Below are positions 8,719 to 22,112 of a stretch of 64,000 nt of DNA, piece by piece (position 1 is the first letter of the stretch; each line of letters opens with the position of its first letter). Made by a program: the position numbers and the translations under genes. This DNA is from Pratylenchus scribneri (lineage: Eukaryota > Nematoda > Chromadorea > Rhabditida > Pratylenchidae), in the NCBI GenBank assembly GCA_030063045.1, contig JAQSEB010000131.1, positions 372,001 through 436,000 on the forward strand. The letters are read 5' to 3'. The notes beneath the pieces were generated by a model that worked only from the letters and a program-made list of their open reading frames with translations, was not told the DNA's origin and ran no database searches.

Positions 8719-8939
8719 AAATTTTTGAATGTAATCTCGCGAAATAATGTGTTGGTCAGCGCAACTGGCAGTGGTAAAACAATTACAATGTCACTATGGC
8801 TTGCCAATTATTTGACAAATTTTAAATTGAAAACTAAATGAGAATCGTTACAAAACAATTTTGAAAATTAATTTTGGTTTTTGAAATTGGTCAGCATTTC
8901 AAGAGACCTATTAATCTCTGCATTTCAGAGCATAAATAG
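8719..8939 (+). pseudogene. SF2-helicase-like fragment (P-loop island)
   Basis: The island 8,719-8,841 reads an open frame containing NNVLVSATGSGKTITM, a textbook Walker A loop in the context of DEAD/DEAH-type helicases (hydrophobic strand, AxTGSGKT, helix). A second frame at 8,865-8,939 reads KLILVFEIGQHFKRPINLC. It lies at about the right distance and has the right character for the next helicase strand (motif Ia), but in a different reading frame and after stops. No DEAD/DEAH box or C-terminal helicase motifs were found downstream. It is best read as a broken helicase gene or one exon; the P-loop is firm, the second block is inference. Confidence 0.6.
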
Positions 8940-9241
8940 AATACAATTATAGAAGGTATAATTCCAAAATTAAAGGTTTTAATTGTTAATTTATTTTTTA
9001 TTTATTTATTAATTACATTCATTGGTGGTGAATTGAAGTAAAATAAATTTATTGGAATAAAATTTAAATAAGTATAAATAAATTAAATAAATGATTTTCC
9101 ATAAGAAAATATTTCATTATATATTTATATAATCTTTGAGTTAATTTTAATAATCTTACAATTTGAATAAAAAATCAAAAAATATTATTGTTGATTTAGT
9201 TCATAGTAAAGAAATTTATCATAAAAAGAATAGCTTCAAAT

Positions 9242-9262
9242 TATATATATATATATATATAA
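9242..9262. repeat. (TA)n microsatellite
   Basis: About ten TA dinucleotides without interruption. Confidence 0.9.
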
Positions 9263-10038
9263 ATATTTTAAAAACGAAGTAAATATTATCACAGCTCTTA
9301 TTGCTATCCAACAAGCACAATTAATTATCGGATATTTTTTGAAAAATAAATTTTTAATTGTTGATATTAATAATAAATATATCCGATGAGCAATAATGTA
9401 AAATTTAATAATAAAAATAATAAGAAATTTTTTTTTCTAAATTTAAGATATAAAATTTATTTAAAAATAACTTATCTAAATAATTTATATAATTTCAGAA
9501 TAATATAAAAAAAGCCAATTTTATTTTGAAACTATTTAAAATGATAATAGAAATGATAAAATATTAAATATATTTCATATTATTTTTGAATAACAAATTT
9601 ATTTATTCTTGAAAGTCAGAGAGAATTGATATTTTATTTAATCAAAAATTATGGAAAAGATCCAAAAAATTGAATTTAAAAATTTAAAAATTAATTTAAA
9701 TTGAATTGATTCATAATAATTTATTTAAATTAAAAAATAATCATGTAAATTTAGATATAAAATAAAAAAATATAAAATATCAATTTGAAATTGGCATTTT
9801 CAAAGAGAAAAATTTAAAAATTAAATTTAGAAAAATTAGTTAAGTTATTATGGAAAAATAATTTTTTCTAAATGATAAAAAGAAAAATAAAGACGAATAC
9901 AAAGAGGGAGAGGCCAGATAAAACACATTTTGGTGAACATGTTCTATATAAATTTTAAAGTAATTTATGATGATTCCAAGAAAAAAAATTAAGATTTAAA
10001 ATTATCTATAAATAAAAAAAATTTCGTTTCTAAGATGA

Positions 10039-10060
10039 TATATATATATATATATATATA
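10039..10060. repeat. (TA)n microsatellite
   Basis: About eleven TA dinucleotides without interruption. Confidence 0.9.
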
Positions 10061-13000
10061 ATTTTTATTTTATTTATATAAATTTGGTAATTGAAATAAA
10101 AAATAAATCTTATAAAACTTGAAAATTATATAATATTTATAAATATTAATAGTGAAAAATCTTCTCAATATAAATTCCATAATCATCAATAAATTGGTTT
10201 TATTTAAAATATCAGTTAATATTATTTTTATTATGTAATTTTATAATAATTTAAACTAAAATTTAAAAAATATCAATAATCAATAACTGCATTATGAAAA
10301 TATCAAAATAATACATTCCCTCTTTCCATTTGGAAAATAGTATTATTAATTGCTTTGAAAACATGTTTATACAAAATAAAAAAATTTGAACTTCTCTAAT
10401 TTACTTATGAATAAAATTTAAAAATATTTCCCTAAAGTCAAATTTTTATAATGAATTGATAATTGAAGAGAGGGTGTAGGAAAAGAGATTTGTAAAAAAT
10501 TATCGTAAATTAAGTTAAATTTTCATAATGATGAATTTTTTTTTATAATAAAAATTTTTATAAAAAATTCATTATATCGATTTTATATGAAAAAATCAAT
10601 ATAGATTAGATATAAAATTAAATGAATAATTTCATCTAATGAATTTGAATAGAAAATGAAAAAAGTGTCAATTGTTTTTTTATAAGATATTGTTGCTTTT
10701 AATTATTTAATTTTTAAAAAAGAATGAATTAAATATGCCACTGGTCAAAAAAGAGACTGGAAGATAAAAGGCGACATCCCATGGGAGAATAGGACCAGGG
10801 CCTTCAAAATATGGCTTATAAATTTTAATTTTATAAAAATTTCAAGATAGTTTTTTTACAAATTATATATTTTGGAATTAAATAATAATTAATTTATTGT
10901 TAAATTCTATTAATTATAAAAAAATCAAAAAAATTACATAATTAATTATTTAGATAATGCTAATCAAATTCTCTAGAAATATTTATAAATGGTAAAATAA
11001 TCAATATATACAAAATTTAATAAATAAATATAATAAAATCAAAGATTTGGAAATAATTAAAATTTGTTGCCATCATTTAAAATTAATATCTGCTAGAAAA
11101 TATAAAAAATTTAATATAAAAATAATTTTTTTAAATTTATTAAAATTATTAAAATATGTTATTCAATATAATTCAAGTAAAAATTTTTAAATGTTCAAAT
11201 ACGAAAAAAAAATTTAAAATATATTTAGCTATATATTTTAAAATTTAATTACTCATCATTTTAATATATTAAAAAATTATTTATTTTAAAAAAAATCTTG
11301 CTCGAAAAAAATTATAATAAAAATTAAAATAATATTTTGATTTCAGGATAAATATAAAAAAAAAATTTATATAAATATTTTATTTTTAATTAAATTCAAG
11401 ATCAAACACAGTACATGATTTTTACAATATTGATACAAAACTTTTTTTAAACGATTAATCAATTTATTTTCTATAATCGTCTGATAATTGAATATTCAAT
11501 TTTATATTTTTTATAAAATTAGAATGCAAAAATTTTTGTTGGCTCAGTTTCATACAAATTTTTAATTTTTTTATATTCATCGTCCACAAATAAAATATGG
11601 TTGGGAAAATACAATCCTATCAAATGACGCCACACAAAAGAGGGTGTGAATATTTTGGCCAGATTCTTATTTGGTTTCGTGCGAATAAATATATTAAAGA
11701 ACCAAAATAATCGAATCCTCTTAAATTCTAAAAAATTTTTATATAAAAAATAAATTAATATTTATATTGGATTACATTATATGTCATTAAATCACCAAAA
11801 AATTTTAGAATTTAATTATTCAATAAATATGTGCCGGTATTATAAAATATTCCAATAAAAATAAACTATGGAATGTATTCAAAAGAAGTATTGTTATATT
11901 GAATTAAAATATAATCCAATTATTAATAAAATATTAAAATATATAATTTCATAATATCGCCCGATAACAAAAAAATTAAATTCATTTTTCTTGAAAAAAT
12001 ATAAGTAAAAATATTAAAAACATGATGCACATTGGTCAAAAGCAAACAAATCAAATTTGTGGAAGATCAAAAAGAAAGAATTGGGGCAAAATTATAAGGA
12101 ATAAAATTTAAAATAAGATGGCAATATTATAAGCTTGTAAAAATTGTAAAAATAATTAAATTTCAAAAAAAAATAATAATTTAAAAATAAAATAATATTA
12201 ATAATTTAAAAAATAAAGAAATTATTTATAATATATTAAATTATAATTAAAATAATTAAATATATGAGAAAATGATCAATTCTAATAAAAGATATTTACA
12301 ATAATATTATTATTTTTTATAATATGATATTAATGAATTCTACGATCTTGAGAATTTATATTATAAAAAGTAGTTTATTTATTAGTAAAGTCATCCATTG
12401 AGTAGTTAGTTTCCTCAAAACAAGGAAAAATAGCCAATACAGTAATTAATGTTATCAAAGTAAGAAAAATAAAATCTAGATTAAATCAAAAATTATCTTA
12501 AAGAATTAATTTAAAAAAATTTGAAAAATATAATCTATTAAAAACTATTAATTTATTAATCAAATAAAATAAATCTCTCACATATTTTTTAATAAATTTG
12601 GACAAATATAAAACATTACCATAATATTGATATTTTTTATAGATAAAAATTTTAATTTATATTATTAATAAATAATCTAATTAAAGATTTTGAAGTTTCT
12701 GTGATTGTAATTGTAATTAAATACATAAATATATTTCTATAAAATATGATTCATTTTTAAAATGTATATTAGAAAATTTAATAAAGAAAAATTTTAGATC
12801 ATTAAATCTAATTTAGTAATTTTTGAGGGGAATTCTCCATTCAATTGCAGTGAAGCAAAATATGAGAAAATTTGGGCTAAGATACCAATGGTATTTATTT
12901 GAAGAGATGCGAGTATCAGATAAGCCAAAAAAATTCGTTCATTTTTATAAAATTGTTATTAATAAATTATTCGAATTATCTTAACTTAAATAAATTTTTA

Positions 13001-14241
13001 TAAAATTATTACATAATATACTAAGAGGATTATGAAAAATTATAAAAAAAAGAAATAATTAAATAATTTCAATAAAAATATTGATAAATAAAAATATTAA
13101 TAATGTCTAAAATAATACACTGACAGTTCGACTTTAGTCAATATAGCAATAAAAAAGAGAATAATTAATAATATTCTTTAATTTCTTAATAATAAAATTA
13201 AAAAAATTTTATGATGTTTGAGTAAGAATAAAATTAGCAGAACAAAATAATAGTTAATATATCAATTAATAAATTAAATAATAAAGAAATTTAAAAATAA
13301 ATTAACAAAGTATATATTTTTGCAACTGCCATAATCACATAAAAATAAGAAATTAATCAATAGCATTCATTAATGACAGCTTAAAAACAATATATAAATA
13401 ATTGTCGGATATTTTGGCTGCTTTTTTTACGATAAATATTATCGAAAGCATGGAACAAAAAAGATGGAAAAAAAATTTACAATTAAGAAAATTTTAAATG
13501 TTCTTTTCTATTGAAGAGATTTAGAATACTCATTATAAATCATTAAAAGAATTGCAAAAAATTGAAAGTTTGAATCAGAAAAAAATAATGAATAAAAATG
13601 GCATATTTTAATAAGATCTAATAAAGTATCTTTTTTTTCTTTAATTTTAAAAATTAATTCGGATTTTAATATATGTCATGTATGAATTGATTCTAAACAA
13701 TATGAATGTAAATATATTTTATAAAAATATTAAAATTATTTAATTTAAATATTAATTAAGATTTATATTGTAATTTGTTAACAGACTAAAAATTCTAAAA
13801 AACTATAATAGATAGAAAAAATAAGATAAATTCGAAATATTTTAAAATATTAATAATAGTTTTCTGAACTTCACTGTCAATATAGATAAGACAAAGCCGA
13901 ATCAAAGAACAAAATTCACCAGTCTTATTCATAAATGAAAATTATAACAAATTAAAATTTGGATCAATTGAAAAAAAATTTTAAATTTTAGAAAATTAGT
14001 TATAAATCATTAATAATCCCGTTTACAAAATTATGTACAAGAAATAAAAATAATTATTTTCATGGAATATATTAATTTATTTATATGTTAATATATTTTA
14101 AAATTAATAAATTTACATTATATTAAATTACACTAATTAAAATAAAAAGATACAAATAAAAAAAAAGCTATAAAATTTTTAATAATATTTATGAAAATAA
14201 TGAATAAGATTTGCGCTACATTATTATGGAATAACCGTTGA

Positions 14242-14409
14242 ATAAAAATCGACATGGACGATATAGATGACATCGAAATTCACGCCGATTCAAACCATAT
14301 CTTCCTCCACGCCGTTTTTTCCACACCCTTTCACTCCTATTTCCTCAATATTAAAAAAATATATATAATTACTATTATTTTATACATAATATTATTTGAT
14401 GATTGTTGA
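14242..14409 (+). other. Unidentified open island (55 codons)
   Basis: Open frame without a start after a TGA. Its GC-rich part reads MDDIDDIEIHADSNHIFLH and continues AVFSTPFHSYFLN before dissolving into Ile/Tyr-rich A/T sequence. The plus strand is C-rich here, unlike its surroundings. There is no convincing GT donor or AG acceptor at the island edges, so a simple exon is unlikely. Family unknown. Confidence 0.35.
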
Positions 14410-17405
14410 AATTCAAATTCCGAATTAACTATGCAATGATCTTGAAAAACTCTAATCGAATGATTGTCACTATTTAGAATATAAGATGAAAATAAATTTG
14501 ATACAAAGAATATTATAAAAATTTAAATATTAAATTATATATTTATATAATAATAACTATATATTAAAAAAAACATTTTAAATTGAATAAATATATTTAA
14601 AAAAAATAATTTAAATATCTACTAATTTTAAAAATCGAATTATTTTACAATGCTTTGCTTGTTTTAAAATTTAAATATTTCATTAATAAATTAAAATTAT
14701 TTATAAATAATATTTAAATAATTAGAAAGCGATAAAACCGTCTTTAATTAATATTTTTGGACTTTTTATAACGGCAAAAATTTAGAGGAAGAATTGGAAG
14801 TGAAATTCAGAAAATTTGAAAATTATATTGAAATTTTATTCCTTAAAAAATGAATAATTTATAATATCAAATTAGAAAAAATTCTATTAATTATGTTTTA
14901 TACAAAATATTTCATTAAATAATTATAATTTTTTTATATTCAAAACTTATCTAAAATAATTCTTTAAAAAATTTTAAATTTATGAGAGATGCAAAAATAA
15001 AAAATAAATTAAAAAATATATTAAAAAAAATTTTAATGAACTTTTTTATAATTTTTTATATATTATATTTTAATTAAAAATATCATAAATAATAAAATTT
15101 TGGATTAATTAAAGTGAATTTCTATAAATTAAAGGGGAATTAATATTTAAGTGTTAATAATTTGAAAATATTGTTTACTATGTTTACAATGGCTATTCCT
15201 TCAATTTTCTAATAAACAATAGTATTATGTCGAATTCAGGGCAAAAAAATAGAATTAAAAACAAATATTAAAAGTCAAATGCATATAAAATAGGCTCAGT
15301 GTAACCAGAAAAAATTGTTTACCGAAAATAATTTTAAGTGAGCCATGCGGAATGATAAAATTGAATTTAAAACAAAATTAGATAAAATGAATTTGAAAAA
15401 ATAAACATTCAAAATCATTGTTAAATTTATAAAATTTTAAAATATAAATTAATATTATCATTATAGTAGAATATGTACTTTTATTTGATTAATTTTAATT
15501 TTTATATAATAAAAATTTTATTTTTCTAAAAATAATCGTTTCAAAAGCATTAAAAACAGAATTTCCCATAATTAAATTCTAAATCAAACAAAAATAAAAG
15601 TGGTTTCTAAAAATCTTTTGAGTTAACACAAAAGTGATAACTATATGCAAAGTTTTTATAAATTCTTCAGAAATGAATAAAATGTTTATTACTAAGGCTG
15701 ATCTGAGTGTCATTATTATAATATGAGATTAAGAATTTAGTTTACCAAGATCGTGTAGATGGAACATTATGTTTTCATCATTATATTAAAAAAAACTAAT
15801 TGAAAAATTTAAAAATTTATTAACTTGTTCTTAAATGAAATGTAAAAAAAATAATAGATTTAATTATGGCAAAAGTCATCTATATATTTTAATTTAAAAA
15901 AAAAAAATAAATTAAAAATTCAAAAAAGTTAAAAATTTCAAAAATAATTAAATACAATATTCTGATCTAAAATAGAAAGAAATGTTATTATATTATAGAA
16001 AGAACATCTGGACTAAAAATCAATAATTAGAATTAAAAAATAAATAAATTAAATTAAAAATTATTGTAAAAGAATGGCTAAAATAATGAGTAATTATGAA
16101 GATTTACTAATGGAAAAAATAATTCAAAAAAATTTCTTTATGGAATTACTCAAATAAATTAATATCAAATAGAATATAATGATTTTAAATTTTGTAAAAT
16201 ATCTTTAAATAAAAAGAAAATATGTTTAATAACTTTTTAAAGATCAAATTATTTTAAAAATTTAATAAATTAAATAAGAATTAAAAAATAAATATTTTGT
16301 AAGTCAAAATTTTATTTTTTCCTGTCATTAATTTAAATTCTTGGAATGATTTTAAAACGATTTTTATGTTGTATTTATTGTCAAACTAAAGATTATAAAT
16401 TTTTTTTAAAGTTTTAGATAAAATAAAATATAATTATAAGACAAATAATGAAAAAATTTAAATTATTTTTACATAAAATATATCCAAAATTAAAAAAATT
16501 ATTAATATTTTTTTTTTAAAATTTTAATAGAAATTTAATAAAAAATATAAAATAAACATATATTCAAAAATTAATGTAGGAATGAAATTATTTGAATAAT
16601 TTTCATTTTTTTTTTAATTTTTCACTATTATATTATGAAAATATATTTTAAATATTATTAAATAAAAAATAAATAAATGCAAACAAATATAATTAAATGA
16701 AATTATAATGACTAAATAAATTCATTTTCAAAAAAATGAATTTTTTATTGTGAAATACATACTGGAATTGGCCTAATTAATCAGAAAGAATCAACGAAAA
16801 AATTTAGAAAGCAGAAAAATTATAATAAATTAAAAATTATTGTGTAAAAAATTAATAAAAATCATTAAAATATATGATGATTAAAAAAATTAATTTCTAT
16901 TTTAATGAAATAATATATTTAAACCTACAAAAATGATTTACGATATATAAAAAAATATTAAAAGGCCAAAGATAAATAAAAATATCTTACGGCAGCAACC
17001 AATTGAAAAAAAATTAATGGATTTATAAAATTTTTTAATTATAGCATTTATTAGAAATTGAATTATATAGCAAATTTAAAAATTTGAATAATAATAAAAT
17101 TGAATGGGCAGTCTTTCTAGAAAATAAAAATAAGAAAAAATAATTCAGCTTAATATATTTATTCTATAATCTTGAAAAATATTAATAAAAAACAATATAA
17201 TTAAAATAGAGGTACCTTCAAAATGATTAAAGAAATTGTTTAATTGATTTTTTAATGAATATTAACTTAATAAATTTAAAACTATATTTATTTTTAAATT
17301 AAAATTATGGAAGTGATATGAAACCTTATTTTATTTAGAAAATATTGGTGAAAGAACGAAATATTCCAAAATAAATTCATAATATTTTAATATTAAATTT
17401 TTTAA

Positions 17406-17519
17406 TATAAAATTATTAAGAAGCAACGTCGGAGGTGGAAAAAGGAGAAAGCTGCCATTTTGAAGTTGAAAAAAGATCCGAAGAGAAAGATTTCCCTTAA
17501 TTTGGAGGTAAAAATCTAG
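17406..17519 (+). other. Basic, exon-like island with a splice-donor-like edge
   Basis: Frame reads QRRRWKKEKAAILKLKK followed by DPKRKISLNLE, strongly basic. It ends at GAG|GTAAAA (GT at 17,508), a good 5' splice site. A TTTTTAG|GAAACAAG acceptor lies near 17,637. Splicing these two directly leads to a quick stop in the chosen frame, so the exon pairing is not confirmed. It could equally be the basic tail of a decayed transposase. Confidence 0.35.
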
Positions 17520-18980
17520 ATATTTATTGAAATGCTTTTGCTTATTTAAATTAAAAATTTATTTTATTTTCTTTGCTTTGTTAATTCAATTATTTTTTTA
17601 ATTGAATGAATAATATTGATTAATATTTTAATTTTTAGGAAACAAGATGAGATCAATAATTACAAAATTCGCATTTTTTAATTTTTAACGCAAAAAATAA
17701 TGCATAAATTGGGATATATAAAAGTCGTCGGAAAATTACAACCAAATATTTATATAAATAAAATAAATTTGTCAAAAAATTTCCATCTTTAAAACGAGAA
17801 TATTTTATATTGATTTTGGAAAAATTAAATTTAATTAATTATCAAAAAGATATAGATAAAAAATTTGTGGTTAATATAAAATATATAAATTTCTAAAATT
17901 GCAATTGTTTTATCGATTTTATTTTTACCTTTTTTAATTTAATAATTTAAATGAAAAAATGACAAAATCTTACAGTTAGTTATTTAATACAATTAATTAC
18001 TTATTAATTTAATAAAAAATTATAATATAATTTTTATATTTTTTGATATACATAATAAACTTAAATTATTTAATAGAAAAATTATTTTATAATAATTTGA
18101 GAAGCAAGAAAAAAGGATTATTGAAAGAATTGATGGGTCTTAGCAATGAGATAATTTATCTTAAGGTCAGTAATGGATAAATTGTTATTTAATTTTTTTT
18201 TAATAAATTTAAAATAATTAACAGTATTTAAATAAAATATTTTTAATAAATTAATTTAAAGTAATCCAGAAAAATTTACATTTTAATAAATCGTGAAAAT
18301 ATAATATTATATAAGTTGGATGAAAATTTAATAAGAATTTTTTTATTATGATATAAAATAATAAAGAAAAATTTAAGAAATCTTATTATTCTTTAAAATA
18401 AATACATATATTAATTAGTAAATTTATTTCATAATACAATATTTAAATAAAATATATAATTAATTTATTAAAAATTATTATAGTAACTTCTAAACTAAAC
18501 AAATATTTTAAACATTTACAAATATTTTTAAAAATTTATTTCATAAAATAAAAATGAAAAAAGAATTTAATATTTTTACCATTATCAATAACACCGATAA
18601 TTTATTTGCAAATATTAATAATAAAAAATACAAATTTAGCAAATAATATTTTCATCATTTATTTTAATTTGATATAAATTGTTCTAATAAAAAAAACAAA
18701 TAATTAAATTTTCTTTGATACCTGTAGCAATAACACAGATATAATTAATATAAATTATAAAAATTATACTCAATATATAATATTTCTACGGAATTTAATA
18801 TTATAACGATATTTAATCAATTATTTTCGATAAATTTAGAATGAATTTCATACCGATTTTTTTTATTATAGTTCTAATTATTTGTGATTTTCGGCGAGTT
18901 CTAATGACGAGAAAAAGCTATAAAGAAATGAAGAAAGATTGAGAGAATATGAAATCTAATATGATATACATATTACTATA

Positions 18981-19088
18981 ATGAAAGATGCATTTTATAT
19001 CGATCAGGCAAATTTAAATAAATTTTTGATAAGGTACGGGAATATGTCGTTTAAAACATTTTTAAAAAAAAGTTATTATAGGAGATAG
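18981..19088 (+). CDS. Hypothetical 35-codon open frame
   Basis: Starts at ATG after AT-rich sequence; reads MKDAFYIDQANLNKFLIRYG then NMSFKTFLKKSYYRR. The composition is protein-like but it is short and unidentified. It may be an exon or gene fragment. Confidence 0.25.
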   Translation: MKDAFYIDQANLNKFLIRYGNMSFKTFLKKSYYRR

Positions 19089-19856
19089 TTAAAAAAGAAA
19101 TAAATAAATCTAAATTAAATTATAAAACTAAACAACAAATATAAAATCTAATTTATCAAATTTAATGAAAATATCTCTGTAGATAATTTAAATTTTAATT
19201 GAATTAAATAAATCTTTTAAAAATTGATAATTTTTTTTTAAACAAATTAAAAAAACCTTATTAGAAAAATGTATAATGGTTCAAGTACATGCTGAGTGAT
19301 GCGAAAAATTTCAATTTCTCTGTAATTTTTATTTATAATTTTTTTTTCTTAGTATAAATAATTAAAAAATTAACGTATAATAAATTAATAAAAATTTTAA
19401 AATTATTTTATATCCTATATTTATAAAGAATTCCATAAGACGAGAATATCTTGGTCATTGTCTATGGATAGTTCGTTTATGAAAATAATTTCAAATTCAT
19501 ATCACATATTTATTTGTATTAATCAATAAATTCCATTATGAGAATAAAATTAAAAAGAATGTATTTATTAATAAATAAATTATATAAAAATATTTTAATT
19601 GAATATTAATTTGAATTTAAAAAAATAAATTTTTAATTATAAAAAATTAAAATCAATTTAAATTAAAAACTTATTTGCAAATAATGATAATTAAAATATA
19701 TTATAATTTTCATAATAATATCTTTTATCATAATAAAATATAAAAAAATTAAAAATTTAATAAATTTTGTAATTATAAAATTGTGAATTATCAACTTTAT
19801 TAAGGACTAAAATTATATATATTTAAAGGGGAATATGATAAATTAGAGGAATTTTG

Positions 19857-22112
19857 GATCATTGATCATTCAATTCAACAAAAATTCGCCATTAATAAAG
19901 GGAAATTAAATTTAAATGAAAAAAAACATTCCCATATATCTAAAGAGAGTTGGATGAAGCCATAGAATATTGTAAAGCAGCTAAAAGCTCTCAATCCAAA
20001 AAAGGCATAAAAAAAGAATAACCCCGAGAAAGTGAATTAAATACTAAAGTTTTTTGAATTTTTGTTATTTAAGATATAAAAATATTGATGGAAATAAAAA
20101 TTCGAAATAAATTAAAAAATATAAATAAATTATAAAATAAACTATGTTAATTTTGTAGAATGTATTTTTTAACAACTGAAAGATATAAAATTATGTATTA
20201 AATTTTAAAAATTTATAAATAAAGTATAATAATTAAAATATAGATTTAAAATATACATCTTATTTTAGCATCAATAAAATATGTAAAAGTAGAATTTATT
20301 TCAATTTAAATAATAGCAATTATGGTAATAATTAATACCATAAATTAAAGAAAAGATATCTATGTATTTGATGAACTATATCAGTTTATTCAATGCAATT
20401 AAAAAATAGAAATATCAACTTTCAGAAAAATAAAAAGAATTAAAATTATTTTATAATTATTTTTTGTAAGAAGGACTTTAATCATTCACAGAAAATTTAA
20501 AATTTTTCAAAAATAATAAAATGATTTTTAAAAAATTTTTTAAAAATTTATGATAAAAGTAAAGAAAAAAAATTATAAAATAATGTATTCAATTAAAGTG
20601 GCTGAAAAATTATAAATTAAAAATAATCAAATAAGCTATGCCCATATCTGACAAGAATCTTTAATTATATATTCATAAAGTCAACAAATTTTGCCGTTTT
20701 ATAAAAAATGTCAGAAAGCAATTAATTATTCTAAAAGAAATTAGAAATTAACTTAAAAATTTTAACTTCTTAATTATTACTTGACGAATATATACAATGA
20801 TTCGTCAAATCATATTATCTTTAAAATAATTTTTTGCCAAAAATATATTCAATCAAACATACATAAAAATTTGTTCCATTTTTGATGAACACTCGTTTTC
20901 AAATAAATTATTATATTTATCGGAAGGAATTATAGATTAGAATATAATATAAGAAATTCAATATTATAAAAAATTTTCTACTCTAATTTTAATTCCTGAA
21001 AATGTAAAAATTAAATAAATTGAATTAAATTTATTTTTATTAATAAGAAAATGAAATTTTATTTATTTATTTTTTATAATAAAAATTTGTTATAATATTA
21101 AATTTAAATAATATAATAAAATTAATATTCGAACGAATTTTAAGCAAAAACAAGAAGCCCAAAAAGCAATTTTCCGATATCTATGGAGCATGGACGAGCT
21201 TGCGAATGCAAAAGCTTTATGAGATAAAAAACTCTTATTCATTTTTTAAAAGATAATTTAATTTTAAAATATAATTTTTATTATAAATAATTAAAAAGAA
21301 AAAATAAATTAAATTATTGCAATACTATTAGATTATTTCAAATTAATAAATATATTAAAAATAAAAAATAATTTTAAAAAATTCATATTAATAATTTTTT
21401 TTTAATATATTATTGCTTTTAGAACAATAATTTAAATCCAAACAAAAAGATTTAGATTTTCGATCAAATGTTATTTTAGAAAAAATTAGCAAAAAATAAA
21501 TCATATTAATAAAATATGAAAATGTATTATATAAATTAAAAACAAACAAGATTAAAAAAACAAAACATGCGCATGCAATTTATTATAGGGCCAACATTGG
21601 ATTATAACTGATGAAAATTAATATGTTCAATTATTAAAAAATAAAGACAATAAGTAATATAAAATTAAATAATTCTGAAATTATATTTAAAAAAAATCAT
21701 TTGGAACTAAATTCTTATTTATAAATGTATTTTGAAATGTTAAAAACAAGAATTAGAAATTTCAAGTTATTACAAATTATAAATTTATATAAATACTATA
21801 TTAAATAAACTAAAAATAAAGCAATAATTTATTTACTCTATTCGATAAATATTTGTTTGACAATAATGGATTGCATTAATAAAATTTTTTATTACATGAA
21901 GTACTAGAAAAATTATTAATATAGTTTAAAATAAATAAAAATGTGTAAATTAAATCATATTTGTAATGAAATAATAAATTTCAAAAATAAGAAAAAGTGT
22001 AGAAAATAAAGATAAATTGTCAAATTTATATAAATAACAAAATTTCGCATTATTTAGTTTATATATAAACAATCAAAATTGAATAAAAATGATTTTAAAA
22101 TTTTTTTTTGAA
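19857..22112. repeat. 2.26-kb segmental duplication, copy 1
   Basis: Near-identical to 23,640-25,899 in the same orientation, 3,783 bp apart. Both start at GATCATTGATCATTCAATTC and end at a T run followed by GAA. The first 1.7 kb shows almost no differences (for example GGAAGG versus GGAAAG near 20,922). From about 21,585 onward substitutions and small indels become frequent. Inside, one island reads KQKQEAQKAIFRYLWSMDE followed by LANAKAL (about 21,140-21,225). Another (about 19,925-20,025) has HSHISKESWMKP, then a TAG, then NIVKQLKALNPKKA. No terminal inverted repeats or target-site duplication are obvious. Confidence 0.92.

Larger units (their letters stand above)
8940..14241. other. AT desert with scattered protein-like islands
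   Basis: No intact gene. Islands with an open frame on the plus strand include 9,905-9,955 (RERPDKTHFGEHVLYKF), 10,738-10,825 (DWKIKGDIPWENRTRAFKIW), 11,597-11,710 (ATG frame, SYQMTPHKRGCEYFGQILIW), 12,020-12,105 (HDAHWSKANKSNLWKIKKK), 12,405-12,500 (SSKQGKIANTVINVIK followed by the donor-like GTAAGA), 13,105-13,180 (YTDSSTLVNIAIKKR) and 13,865-13,950 (NFTVNIDKTKPNQRTKFTSL). Most of the sequence between them is close to pure A/T. A (TA)n run lies at 9,242-9,262 and another near 10,039-10,060. None of these peptides is identified. Confidence 0.45.
14410..19856. other. AT desert with scattered protein-like islands
   Basis: No intact gene. Plus-strand islands: 15,295-15,345 (AQCNQKKLFTENNFK), 15,740-15,800 (VYQDRVDGTLCFHHYIKKN), 16,750-16,850 (EIHTGIGLINQKESTKKF), 17,406-17,519 (described separately), 17,695-17,790 (KLGYIKVVGKLQPN), 18,100-18,180 (GLLKELMGLSNEIIYLK, followed by the donor-like GTCAGT), 18,885-18,957 (DFRRVLMTRKSYKEMKKD), 18,981-19,088 (35-codon ATG frame, MKDAFYIDQANLNKFLIRYG) and 19,430-19,520. 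All are unidentified. Confidence 0.45.

Noticed and set aside
11597..14409. Islands at 11.6 and 14.3 kb as parts of a caspase gene
   Set aside because: A few residues line up with caspase strands but no catalytic His or Cys block is present, so the match is too loose.
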